Shown here: piece after piece, positions 16,016 to 23,759 of the stretch | Numbering within the stretch: the stretch's first letter is position 1 | Layout of the letters: each line of letters begins with the position of its first letter | DNA from: Betaproteobacteria bacterium | Lineage (GTDB): Bacteria > Pseudomonadota > Gammaproteobacteria > Burkholderiales > SG8-41 | Direction: 5' to 3' | Assembly (NCBI GenBank): GCA_947476215.1 | Contig: CANJQI010000043.1 | Location: 1 to 33,704 of the forward strand | DNA: 33,704 nt | Notes under the pieces: generated by a model | What the model was told of the DNA's origin: nothing | What the model saw: only the letters and a program-made list of their open reading frames with translations | Databases searched by the model: none | Position numbers and translations under genes: made by a program

Positions 16016-17506
16016 TCAAGTCCGCGTTGCCCGGTTAATCAGGAACTGGGTCAGCAGGGGCACGGGCCGCCCGGTGGAACCTTTGTCCTTGCCAGACTTC
16101 CACGCGGTTCCGGCGATGTCCAGGTGAGCCCATTTGAATTTTCTGGTAAATCGAGACAGAAAACACGCCGCTGTAACGCTACCTGCCGGGCGGCCGCCGA
16201 TATTGGCGAAGTCGGCAAAATTGCTCTTTAGCTGGTCCTGGTAGTCTTCCCATAAAGGCAGGTGCCAGGCTCTGTCGTGGGACACCTGGCCGGCGGAAAG
16301 CAGTTCTTGTGCGAGCGCGTCCTCGTTGGCGAACAGGCCGCTTGCAACGTGACCCAGCGCGATGACGCATGCGCCTGTGAGAGTAGCTATGTCCACCACT
16401 GCCTGGGGCTCAAATCGTTCGACGTAGGTCAACGCATCACACAATATAAGCCGGCCTTCCGCGTCGGTATTGAGTATTTCCACCGTTTGTCCGGACATAC
16501 TGGTAACGATGTCGCCAGGCTTGGTGGCGGTACTGCTGGGCATGTTCTCCGTTGCCGGGATGACGCCGACGACGTTAATCGGCAGTTTCAACATTGCGAT
16601 CGCTTTGAGCGTGCCCAGCACGCTCGCGGCACCGCACATGTCGAATTTCATTTCGTCCATTTCCGGCGCCGGTTTAAGCGATATCCCTCCAGTGTCGAAC
16701 GTTACGCCCTTACCGACCAGTGCAACTGGTTTTTGCTTGCTGCCAGTGCCCTGATACTGGATTACGATCAGCTTAGGCGGTTCGACACTGCCGCGCGCCA
16801 CCGACAGCAACGATCCCATGCCAAGTTTCTGCATGTCTTTCCTGTCGAGTACTCGTACGGCAAGTTTGTGCTCTTTTGCCAGTGCGCGTGCTGTCTGAGC
16901 GAGATACGATGGCGTACAGACGTTTGCGGGGAGGTTGCCGAGATCTTTGGCCAGGTTGACGCCTTGTGCAATCGCCATGCCTTGTTTAAGCGCAGTTGCG
17001 ACATTGCGTGCATCAGCATTGCCGGTCGCAAGTAGACCCAGATGCCGCAGACCTGATTGACGGTCATCATGCTTGCTCTTCATGCGGTCAAATCGATAAA
17101 CAGCATCGCTTGCCACGGTGACCGCCTGGCTCACATGCCACGCGTTATCTCGCGTTTTGACAGGGGCGGAAAGGCACAGTGTCGCTTCCGAGATTCCCGT
17201 CTGATCAAGAGTGTGCACTGCGTGATGAACCGCGGTCCGGAATTGACGTTCGCCGAAATCGGACTCCTTGCCTAGGCCGACCAGAAGGACACGCCCGGCA
17301 GCTACTCGAGGTACGTTGTGCAGCAACAGCGTATGTCCGGTCTTGCCGCGCAAATCGCCGCTCTTCAATATTTTCCCAATATATCCGTGCGCAGCTCGAT
17401 CTAGTGCGATGCCGGCAGCGGAAAGCTTGCTTGGCTCAAATACACCGACCACCACGCACCCCGTGCGCTGCTGCTCCGGCGCTCCGCTTTTTATGCTAAA
17501 TTCCAT
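16016..17506 (-). CDS. pepA: Leucyl aminopeptidase PepA (M17 family)
   Basis: A 496-residue cytosolic di-zinc aminopeptidase that removes N-terminal residues such as Leu; the E. coli homologue also binds DNA. The M17 signature [14 protein letters not shown] and the metal-binding [15 protein letters not shown] stretch are both intact. The ATG at 17506 is chosen because AGGAG lies 7 bases upstream; the frame could extend to 17668, but that part overlaps the divergent lptF start and has no similarity. It is divergent from lptF, with 79 bases between them. Confidence 0.95.
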   Translation of the reverse strand: MEFSIKSGAPEQQRTGCVVVGVFEPSKLSAAGIALDRAAHGYIGKILKSGDLRGKTGHTLLLHNVPRVAAGRVLLVGLGKESDFGERQFRTAVHHAVHTLDQTGISEATLCLSAPVKTRDNAWHVSQAVTVASDAVYRFDRMKSKHDDRQSGLRHLGLLATGNADARNVATALKQGMAIAQGVNLAKDLGNLPANVCTPSYLAQTARALAKEHKLAVRVLDRKDMQKLGMGSLLSVARGSVEPPKLIVIQYQGTGSKQKPVALVGKGVTFDTGGISLKPAPEMDEMKFDMCGAASVLGTLKAIAMLKLPINVVGVIPATENMPSSTATKPGDIVTSMSGQTVEILNTDAEGRLILCDALTYVERFEPQAVVDIATLTGACVIALGHVASGLFANEDALAQELLSAGQVSHDRAWHLPLWEDYQDQLKSNFADFANIGGRPAGSVTAACFLSRFTRKFKWAHLDIAGTAWKSGKDKGSTGRPVPLLTQFLINRATRT

Positions 17507-17585
17507 TGCAAGCTCCTGATTCAGAATCGATGCGAATAAGCGCTGATTATCTTCGTTATCCCGGCAAAAATCAAAGCGCATACCT

Positions 17586-18668
17586 GTGAAAATTTTCCGC
17601 AATTCGCTATTGCGTGAATTCGCGACCACCGGGATGGCAACATTTCTTGTGTTGCTCGGCATTACCATAACGACTCAACTGGTGAGATTTCTGGGGCTCG
17701 CGGCGGCGGGGTCCATTTCGTTCGCGGGCGTGTTCGCGCTGCTTGCGCTGACCTCATTCAATTACCTGCCCGTCATTTTGTCTTTAACCTTGTTTATCTC
17801 GGTTCTCATGACCCTGTCGCGCAGTTATCGCGACTCGGAAATGATCGTCTGGTTCAGTTCTGGAATGAGTCTGACCAGATGGATTAATCCAGTTCTTTCA
17901 TTCGCCGGCCCCGTCGTCATACTGATCGCATTATTGAGCCTGATGTTATCGCCTTGGGCAGTTACCAAGAGCGAGGAATTTACACGCCTGATGGATAATC
18001 GCGACGATGTTTCGCAGGTAACGCCGGGGATGTTTCGAGAGTCCCGCCACAATGAACGTGTGTTTTTCGTGGAAAACATCAATGAAGGGGAGAACGTATT
18101 TGCAAACGTCTTCGTCAGCTCCACGCAGAACCAGAAGACGGGCGTCATGGTGGCCAAGCGCGGGCAACTTGAGACATTTCCCAATGGAGACCGGTTTCTG
18201 GTGTTGCTCAATGGGCGACGATATGAAGGCGTGCCTGGTACGACAGAGTACAGAATCAGTCAGTTCGAACGCTACGCCATGCGTGTCGAAGTCCGCGAAG
18301 CCAAAACCGTAACGCCTTCCGCCAAGGCGTTGCCGACTCTCGAATTGCTGCGCAATCCAACTCCGGTTTACATGGGGGAACTGGCATGGCGCCTGGGATT
18401 GCCCCTATCGGCGCTGATCCTGGCGCTGCTCGCGATACCCTTGTCATTCGTAAATCCGCGCGCCGGACGCTCACTGAATCTGGTGTTGGCGATACTTATC
18501 TATATGATTTACAACAATGTTATTAGTATTGCGCAGGCTTGGATTGCACAGCAGCGCGTTGGTCTGCCGGCTGGATTGCTCGGCGTGCACGCGGCGATGT
18601 TGTTCATTCTGATGCTGTTATTTTTCCGGCGCCTGACCCTGTTCTCGGTGTTTCGATTTTTCAGATGA
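17586..18668 (+). CDS. lptF: LptF, LPS export ABC transporter permease
   Basis: A 360-residue inner-membrane protein with three transmembrane segments at each end (about 15-120 and 265-355) around a periplasmic beta-jellyroll domain. With LptG and the LptB ATPase it extracts lipopolysaccharide from the inner membrane and passes it to LptC/LptA. It begins with GTG ([12 protein letters not shown]). Its stop overlaps the lptG start as ATGA, so the two are translationally coupled. Confidence 0.95.
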   Translation: MKIFRNSLLREFATTGMATFLVLLGITITTQLVRFLGLAAAGSISFAGVFALLALTSFNYLPVILSLTLFISVLMTLSRSYRDSEMIVWFSSGMSLTRWINPVLSFAGPVVILIALLSLMLSPWAVTKSEEFTRLMDNRDDVSQVTPGMFRESRHNERVFFVENINEGENVFANVFVSSTQNQKTGVMVAKRGQLETFPNGDRFLVLLNGRRYEGVPGTTEYRISQFERYAMRVEVREAKTVTPSAKALPTLELLRNPTPVYMGELAWRLGLPLSALILALLAIPLSFVNPRAGRSLNLVLAILIYMIYNNVISIAQAWIAQQRVGLPAGLLGVHAAMLFILMLLFFRRLTLFSVFRFFR

Positions 18669-19738
18669 AAATCATAAAGCGTTACTTGTCGACAGAGATT
18701 ACGACATCCACGCTTTTGGTTTTCGCGGCCCTGTTGATGTTGTTTGCATTCATGGACTTGATTCATGAACTGGGTGAATTGGGCAAGGGTGGCTACAGGT
18801 TGCCCCACATACTCGCGTATGTGTTGTTGAGTGTGCCCGGCCACATCTATGAATTGTTTCCGATTGCCGCCTTGATCGGGTCGTTGTTCGCGCTGGCGCA
18901 GCTGGTTGCCAATTCCGAATTCACGGTGATGCGTGTATCGGGTGTTTCAGTCCCGCGCATGGCGTTGACATTGGTGGAGGTCGGATTGCTGTATTCCGCG
19001 CTTACGTTTGTCATCGGTGAATTTGTCGCCCCGCCGGCGGAGCAATTCGCGCAGCAGTTGCGTGCCAAAGCCATTACCGGGGTGATTGCACAGGAATTTC
19101 GCTCCGGATTGTGGCTAAAGGATGGTCGAAATTTCGTCAATGTCGCCCAGGTCTTGCCCGACTCGATATTGCAGGATGTAAATATTTTCGAGTTCGATAC
19201 CGAGCACCGATTGCGCAGCATCAGTCAGGCGCGGCGCGCCGAATACGTCAGCAATAATTTATGGCGGCTGCGCGAGGTCGTGCAGACCAACTTCGCCGAG
19301 GACAAGACTACCGTAAATCGGATAGACGCCGCGGACTGGCATTCTGTGCTTGAGCCCGGATTGCTCAGCGTATTGCTCGTGGTGCCAGAACAGATGTCGG
19401 CCTGGAATCTGTATTCCTATGTGCAGCACCTGCGCGATAACAACCAGCAGGCCGCCCGGCACGAAATTGCCTTCTGGAACAAACTGATTTATCCGTTTGC
19501 GGTTTTGGTTTTGATGGTGCTCGCCCTTCCATTCGCGATGTATCAGCAACGTGTCGGCGGGGTAGGTGGCAGAATATTCGCGGGTATCATGTTGGGACTG
19601 ACTTTTACCATGCTGGGCCGGCTATTTACGTTTCTCGGTTTGCTGCGTGACTGGCCGCCATTCTGGAGCGCGGTCATTCCAACGCTGATTTTTCTGACCC
19701 TGGCTGTCGGGCTCATGTGGTGGGGAGAGCGGCGTTGA
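18665..19738 (+). CDS. lptG: LptG, LPS export ABC transporter permease
   Basis: A 357-residue partner of LptF with the same layout. The N-terminus [15 protein letters not shown] precedes the first membrane helices, with the conserved GYRLPHILAYVLLSVPGHIYELFP region. A periplasmic jellyroll fills the middle, and three helices close the protein. The ATG at 18665 sits in the ATGA overlap with lptF; an upstream in-frame start inside lptF would lack family similarity. Confidence 0.95.
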   Translation: MKIIKRYLSTEITTSTLLVFAALLMLFAFMDLIHELGELGKGGYRLPHILAYVLLSVPGHIYELFPIAALIGSLFALAQLVANSEFTVMRVSGVSVPRMALTLVEVGLLYSALTFVIGEFVAPPAEQFAQQLRAKAITGVIAQEFRSGLWLKDGRNFVNVAQVLPDSILQDVNIFEFDTEHRLRSISQARRAEYVSNNLWRLREVVQTNFAEDKTTVNRIDAADWHSVLEPGLLSVLLVVPEQMSAWNLYSYVQHLRDNNQQAARHEIAFWNKLIYPFAVLVLMVLALPFAMYQQRVGGVGGRIFAGIMLGLTFTMLGRLFTFLGLLRDWPPFWSAVIPTLIFLTLAVGLMWWGERR

Positions 19739-19778
19739 CGAGATATCCGGCCGGAGCGAAGCACGAATTGAACGGCTA

Positions 19779-19806
19779 AGCGCCGAGTCTGCCGTATGCC
19801 GGCGCT
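19779..19806. terminator. Hairpin between convergent lptG and the RDD gene
   Basis: AGCGCCG...CGGCGCT forms a 7-bp GC-rich stem with a 14-nt loop; its right arm touches the stop codon of the RDD-family gene. There is no strong T-run on either side, so it is a weak candidate for a bidirectional terminator. Confidence 0.4.
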
Positions 19807-20282
19807 CAATTTGTGGGTACTGCGCGCTCATCCATAACAAGTCGAGTACCGGCTAGACGGTCGTGCAGGAACTGGCGGTCGCGATCGAACAGCGCCCAGA
19901 TCAGGCCAAATCCCAGGAGACTCACGCCGATCAGTGCGAACACATAGCGGTAGAAGCCTGCGCGCAGCGATACCCCACCGCCGCCGCTATTTACCAGTCG
20001 GATACGCCAGGTTTTCATCGGCAGGGTTTGTCCGCCATGCGTCCAGCAGTAAATCAGGTACACCGCAGCAACGCCGATCAGATGCAACTGGAAAAGCGGG
20101 CGCAGAAGACCAGCATCAAGACGGCTTGCCAAAATCAGAAACAGCCAAGCAGCAATGAACAGGACTGCTGCCAGCAGAAGCGCTTCATACATCAGACTAC
20201 CTATTCGCCTTCCCAAGCCTGCCGCGACTGCGAAGGAGTTAGGCGCTGTATGATCGTCCAAAAGCTTGGGTTGTGAAGACAA
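19806..20282 (-). CDS. RDD-family inner-membrane protein
   Basis: A membrane protein of about 158 residues. The RDD hallmarks are GLGRRIGSLMYEALLL at the start, GGQTLPMKTWRIRLV in the middle, and DRDRQFLHDRLAGTRLV at the end, with three or four membrane helices between. The start is uncertain: I use a TTG at 20282, just after the stop of the upstream gene, because longer versions would overlap that gene by about 100 bases. It is the last gene of the ECF sigma operon. RDD proteins are of poorly defined function; some are linked to ion transport. Confidence 0.8.
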   Translation of the reverse strand: MSSQPKLLDDHTAPNSFAVAAGLGRRIGSLMYEALLLAAVLFIAAWLFLILASRLDAGLLRPLFQLHLIGVAAVYLIYCWTHGGQTLPMKTWRIRLVNSGGGGVSLRAGFYRYVFALIGVSLLGFGLIWALFDRDRQFLHDRLAGTRLVMDERAVPTN

Positions 20283-20286
20283 ATGC

Positions 20287-20757
20287 TTATTGGGGGCTGG
20301 TGCTGGGTGCCGCTGCAGAATCCGGGATGTCTTGATCGGAGGATCTGGCGGCCAGCGATTGCTGATATTGCTGCCACTGCGCCGTAACATGCTCGCGCTT
20401 CGCGGGCGGAAGCTTTTTCATGTTAAGGAACTTTTCGCGCACAATCCGACGTTGCTCGGGCGCCAGCTTGGCCCAGTCCCGCATGCGCGTCTGCAGCCTC
20501 TGCTGCTGTTCCGGTTTCATTTTCGGAAATTGATCCGCGACTTTCACCCACTTGGCGCGGCGCACTGTGTCGAGCTCTTTCCAATCATCCATGAGTGGCA
20601 TCAGCACGTTGCGCTGCGCGACAGTGAGCTCTGACCAGTCGGGTTTTGCGGGTTTCGCTTGGGGAGCGGCAGACTTGGCCGGGGAGGCTGCCGCAAGTAC
20701 GTGGAGAGGCGCCGCGAAGCCCAAGCAGAGGATTACTGCGATGAACGTTTTAACCAT
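20287..20757 (-). CDS. DUF3106 protein, exported
   Basis: A 156-residue protein with a signal peptide (MVKTFIAVILCLGFAAPLHVLAA) and a helical region of Trp-containing repeats (LDTVRRAKWVKVADQFPKM, RMRDWAKLAPEQRRIVREKF). This is the DUF3106 pattern, which resembles periplasmic metal or stress sensors such as CpxP/ZraP in its helix-rich repeats, although homology is not claimed. It overlaps the upstream DUF3619 gene by 25 bases, so the two are probably coupled. Confidence 0.82.
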   Translation of the reverse strand: MVKTFIAVILCLGFAAPLHVLAAASPAKSAAPQAKPAKPDWSELTVAQRNVLMPLMDDWKELDTVRRAKWVKVADQFPKMKPEQQQRLQTRMRDWAKLAPEQRRIVREKFLNMKKLPPAKREHVTAQWQQYQQSLAARSSDQDIPDSAAAPSTSPQ

Positions 20758-21116
20758 GCTTCAAAATCACTGTCCAGGTAGGCGTTTATCGGCAGGTCTC
20801 CCGTGAGCAGGCTGACGTCGATATCAGCAATATCATTGGCCTGAATTACGACCTGCCAGTATGTCACCGCAAGCAGGCTAAGAGCCAGTAAACCAGAGGC
20901 GAGCAGGTTACGAGAGTTAAAGTACTGGCTATGACTGATTTGGAACGCAATATTGCTCGCCCAACCCAATCCAAAAGCCAACTGCGGCGCTTCCCGATAT
21001 CCGTCGATAGCTACCTTGCGAGCGGACTGCAACTGGTACAACGTCCCCTGCTTGATATTGACCAATCCGTGGTCCAGTCGCTGAACGACTTTATTTGCCA
21101 AGTCCTGTTCGTTCAT
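20733..21116 (-). CDS. DUF3619 protein, membrane-anchored, likely anti-sigma-like
   Basis: A 127-residue protein: an N-terminal cytosolic helical part (EQDLANKVVQRLDHGL), one membrane helix around residues 70-88 (LLASGLLALSLLAVTYWQ) and a short C-terminal part in the periplasm. It directly follows the ECF sigma gene with an ATGA overlap at 21113-21116. Position and single-helix layout match an anti-sigma factor, but the sequence has no zinc-binding anti-sigma motif, so that role is inferred from context only. Confidence 0.8.
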   Translation of the reverse strand: MNEQDLANKVVQRLDHGLVNIKQGTLYQLQSARKVAIDGYREAPQLAFGLGWASNIAFQISHSQYFNSRNLLASGLLALSLLAVTYWQVVIQANDIADIDVSLLTGDLPINAYLDSDFEAWLKRSSQ

Positions 21117-21715
21117 AATGAAATTCCCTTATCTTTCAAAAGTGTCGCCAACGTATGGGTGGCGCGGGAGCAGTGAGTTTTCACGCTTCCGGCCGAGCAA
21201 CCCATGGCGACAGCCGCTTCCGCAACATCCATTTCCTCCCAATAACGCAGAAGGAAGGCTTGACGTTGACGCGTGGGGAGTCGCTCAAGAGCTTTTTCAA
21301 TGATTTCAAGGGTTTGCAACTGCTGTAATTGCTCGGAGGGACCTTGTGCCAAATTAGACTCAGAACTCGCCTCCAAAGTTTCCAGCGGGTCTTGATCGTC
21401 CCCCTCGTTATTGCCAAAAAGCGACGAAATTGGTGTCGTCCAGATTGAGCGGACTTTCTGACGTCGGAAATGATCGCGTATGGTGTTTTGCAAGATACGC
21501 TGAAACAACATGGGCAACTCCGCCACCGGTCGCGCCGAGTACTTCTGGGAGAGTTTCAACATCGAGTCCTGAACGGCGTCCAGCGCCACTTGCTCATTGT
21601 GCGCGGCAAATAACGCCTGTTTAAAGGCACGACGCTCAACCGATACGAGAAATTCCGATAATTCCTTGCGGGTAGCCAGTGGAACCGCCTCGTCGTTCGT
21701 CCTGATGGACGGCAA
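21113..21715 (-). CDS. ECF-type RNA polymerase sigma factor
   Basis: A 200-residue sigma-70-family factor. Region 2 is at about 15-90 (FKQALFAAHNEQVALDAVQD, then LFQRILQNTIRDHFRRQK) and region 4 at about 130-195 (LERLPTRQRQAFLLRYWEEM, then AMGCSAGSVKTHCSRA). A variable linker joins them. The start is a TTG at 21715; a nearby upstream ATG is out of frame, so TTG is the most likely start but uncertain. It heads an operon with DUF3619, DUF3106 and RDD genes, an order common in betaproteobacteria. Targets are unknown. Confidence 0.9.
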   Translation of the reverse strand: MPSIRTNDEAVPLATRKELSEFLVSVERRAFKQALFAAHNEQVALDAVQDSMLKLSQKYSARPVAELPMLFQRILQNTIRDHFRRQKVRSIWTTPISSLFGNNEGDDQDPLETLEASSESNLAQGPSEQLQQLQTLEIIEKALERLPTRQRQAFLLRYWEEMDVAEAAVAMGCSAGSVKTHCSRATHTLATLLKDKGISL

Positions 21716-21921
21716 TCGTCATCTTGTCTTGTAAACGCGCCAGCACGATTCTGCAGTAACAGTAACGCGCTGAGCGTCTTCCGGTTGACTCACCAGATCG
21801 CACATCGAGTCAATCCGGGGCATATTAACAAAACATGTTGGATGCGCAAGTTTTGTTCAATTGTTTTTCTCTGTGGTGCGCATATCATATTGTTTAATCG
21901 GACATTTAACAATGCGCATTC

Positions 21922-21930
21922 ATTATAACA
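21922..21930 (-). promoter_or_regulatory. Candidate extended -10 promoter of the ECF sigma operon
   Basis: On the minus strand the sequence reads TGTTATAAT, that is TG-N-TATAAT, an extended -10 box. The -35 is poor. A start here would give an untranslated leader of about 200 nt before the sigma gene. Confidence 0.4.
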
Positions 21931-22084
21931 ATCAGCAATTTTTCAGAGCCCTTCGTTGATCATGGCAGGTCCCGGGCTGGCGCCCTCCTAGGGGCCTGGA
22001 ACAACCCATTGCACGCAGCGTTGCGAAACCTGCGATAATCCGCCCCGCACGCAAACGCCAGTCGATACTTGGCGTCCTTCCCAG

Positions 22085-22112
22085 TTGCGGCCTCCCATCG
22101 GATTTGTATAAT
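22085..22112 (+). promoter_or_regulatory. Sigma-70 promoter of the Gld-like ABC operon
   Basis: TTGCGG and TATAAT are separated by 16 bases. Transcription would start near 22119, giving a leader of about 160 nt before the first ATG at 22281. Confidence 0.65.
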
Positions 22113-22151
22113 ATTCGGGCGTTTTGGGGGCGTGCCAGGCAAGAGTAGGAG

Positions 22152-22188
22152 CCTTGCGCCATAAAACGGGTCGATGTCTGGCGCAGGG
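22152..22188 (+). other. Hairpin in the 5' leader of the ABC operon
   Basis: CCTTGCGCCA and TGGCGCAGGG pair as a 10-bp stem with one G-U pair and a 17-nt loop. It lies about 35-70 nt downstream of the predicted start and about 90 nt before the ATG. No known riboswitch class was recognised. Confidence 0.4.
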
Positions 22189-22280
22189 CTTGAAATTCGA
22201 ACGCGGGACCCCCATTAGGGCAGAGAAAAGACGGGCACGACGGGCCGAAGTATGCCGGTAACTGCATCGGAGGAGAAGTA

Positions 22281-23009
22281 ATGATCAAAGTTGAGAACCT
22301 GGTGAAAACGTTCGGCGCCAAGCGCGCTGTCGACGATATTTCCTTCAATATAGAGCGCGGCGAAGTGTTGGGATTTCTGGGGCCCAACGGCGCGGGGAAA
22401 TCCACCACCATGCGCATCATTACGGGCTATTACCCCCCCACGGCGGGACGAGTCACGGTGGGTGGATTCGATATCGTCGAGAATCCGATCGAAGCCAAAC
22501 GGCTGATGGGCTACTTGCCCGAGAACGCCCCCGGCTATGCCGATATGACCGTGCACGGGTTTTTAAGTTTTGCCGCGGAAATACGCGGACTTTACGGCGA
22601 TGCCCGGAAAAAAGCAGTGCACAAGGCAGTCGAGACCTGTTCGCTGGAAGGCGTGCTCTATCAGACCATAGACACGCTGTCCAAAGGTTTTAAGCACCGC
22701 ACCTGCCTTGCACAGTCGATCGTACACGATCCCGATATCCTGGTTCTGGACGAGCCGACCGACGGCCTCGATCCCAATCAGAAGCACGAGGCGCGCAGTC
22801 TTATCAAGCGCATGGGCGAGAAAAAAGCCATCATATTCTCGACTCACATTCTTGAAGAGGTGGAGCAGGCATGCACGCGCGTCATCATCATAGATCGCGG
22901 CAAAATCGTCGCCAACGGCACCCCCCAGGAATTGAAGTCGCGTTCCAAGGAGGGCCGGCTCGACGACGTGTTCCGTTCCATTACCTTACCTGACACGGTG
23001 CTCGCATGA
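22281..23009 (+). CDS. ABC transporter ATP-binding protein, GldA-like
   Basis: A 242-residue ATPase with Walker A GPNGAGKST (near residue 35), a non-canonical signature LSKGFKHR in place of LSGGQ, Walker B ILVLDEP followed by TDGLDPNQK, and the H-loop STH. The LSKG signature and TDGLDPNQ are typical of the GldA-type ATPases first described in gliding Bacteroidetes and also common in proteobacteria in four-gene loci like this one. GGAGGAG precedes the ATG by 5 bases. Its stop overlaps the permease start (ATGA). The substrate is unknown. Confidence 0.92.
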   Translation: MIKVENLVKTFGAKRAVDDISFNIERGEVLGFLGPNGAGKSTTMRIITGYYPPTAGRVTVGGFDIVENPIEAKRLMGYLPENAPGYADMTVHGFLSFAAEIRGLYGDARKKAVHKAVETCSLEGVLYQTIDTLSKGFKHRTCLAQSIVHDPDILVLDEPTDGLDPNQKHEARSLIKRMGEKKAIIFSTHILEEVEQACTRVIIIDRGKIVANGTPQELKSRSKEGRLDDVFRSITLPDTVLA

Positions 23010-23749
23010 ACTCCTGGGCCATCATCAAAGCAATCTCGAAACGCGAACTCGGCGGCTACTTTACGTCGCCGGTCGCGTATGTGTTTCTGGTCATATTTCT
23101 GCTGCTGACTGGTTTCTTCACGTTTACGGTCGGCAATTTTTTCGAGCGCGGCGAAGCCTCGCTGGTGTCGTTTTTCACGTGGCATCCGTGGCTGTATCTG
23201 TTTCTGGTGCCAGCGGCGGGCATGCGCTTGTGGTCCGAGGAGCGTCGCATCGGCACGCTGGAATTGCTGCTGACCATGCCCGTCACGACATGGCAGGCCA
23301 TCGTCGGTAAGTTTTTGGCGTCGTGGATATTCCTGCTGTTGGCGCTGGCACTGACTTTTCCGGTTTGGATCACGGTCAACTGGCTGGGCAGTCCGGACAA
23401 CGGCATCATCATCACCGGTTATGTGGGCAGTGCCCTGCTGGCGGGTGCGTACCTTGCCATCAGTTGCATGACGTCGGCAATGACGCGTAATCAGGTGATC
23501 AGCTTCATCGTATCGGTCATGATCTGCCTGTTCCTGATCCTGGCCGGGTTTACGCCGGTGACCGACCTGCTGGTGCGTTGGGCAAACCCGGTCGTCGTGC
23601 AGACCATCGCATCATTCAGCGTGATGACGCATTTCGAGGCTTTTCAGCGCGGCGTGATCGATGTCCGCGACGTGATATTTTTTGTTTCGTTGATCGGTTT
23701 CGCGCTGTTTACTACCGGCGTCGTGATCCGCGGTCATCGCGCAGGTTAG
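23006..23749 (+). CDS. ABC-2-type permease, GldF-like
   Basis: A 247-residue permease with six predicted membrane helices. The N-terminus AIIKAISKRELGGYFTSPVAYVF is characteristic of the GldF/ABC-2 family. It also has PAAGMRLWSEERRIGTLELLLTMPV, the conserved cytosolic coupling segment. It would pair with the GldA-like ATPase. It starts inside the ATPase stop codon and is followed 10 bases later by the GldG-like gene. Confidence 0.92.
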   Translation: MNSWAIIKAISKRELGGYFTSPVAYVFLVIFLLLTGFFTFTVGNFFERGEASLVSFFTWHPWLYLFLVPAAGMRLWSEERRIGTLELLLTMPVTTWQAIVGKFLASWIFLLLALALTFPVWITVNWLGSPDNGIIITGYVGSALLAGAYLAISCMTSAMTRNQVISFIVSVMICLFLILAGFTPVTDLLVRWANPVVVQTIASFSVMTHFEAFQRGVIDVRDVIFFVSLIGFALFTTGVVIRGHRAG

Positions 23750-23759
23750 GGGGGCGGCC

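Larger units (their letters stand above)
21716..22280. other. Intergenic region between the divergent ECF sigma operon and the ABC operon
   Basis: About 565 bases without a credible gene. The left part (21820-21935) is AT-rich and contains an inverted repeat, AACAAAAC at 21827-21834 and GTTTTGTT at 21850-21857, which would lie in the leader of the sigma operon. The right part is GC-rich and holds the ABC-operon promoter and a long leader with a hairpin (separate entries). No tRNA fold was recognised, and the sequence does not show the conserved 6S RNA core. Confidence 0.5.

Noticed and set aside
16262-17035. 257-aa plus-strand frame over pepA
   Set aside because: Shadow of pepA; composition is atypical and no motif is present.
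22113-22280. 6S RNA or another structured RNA in the ABC operon leader
   Set aside because: I looked for the conserved 6S core and did not find it; only a single hairpin is clear.
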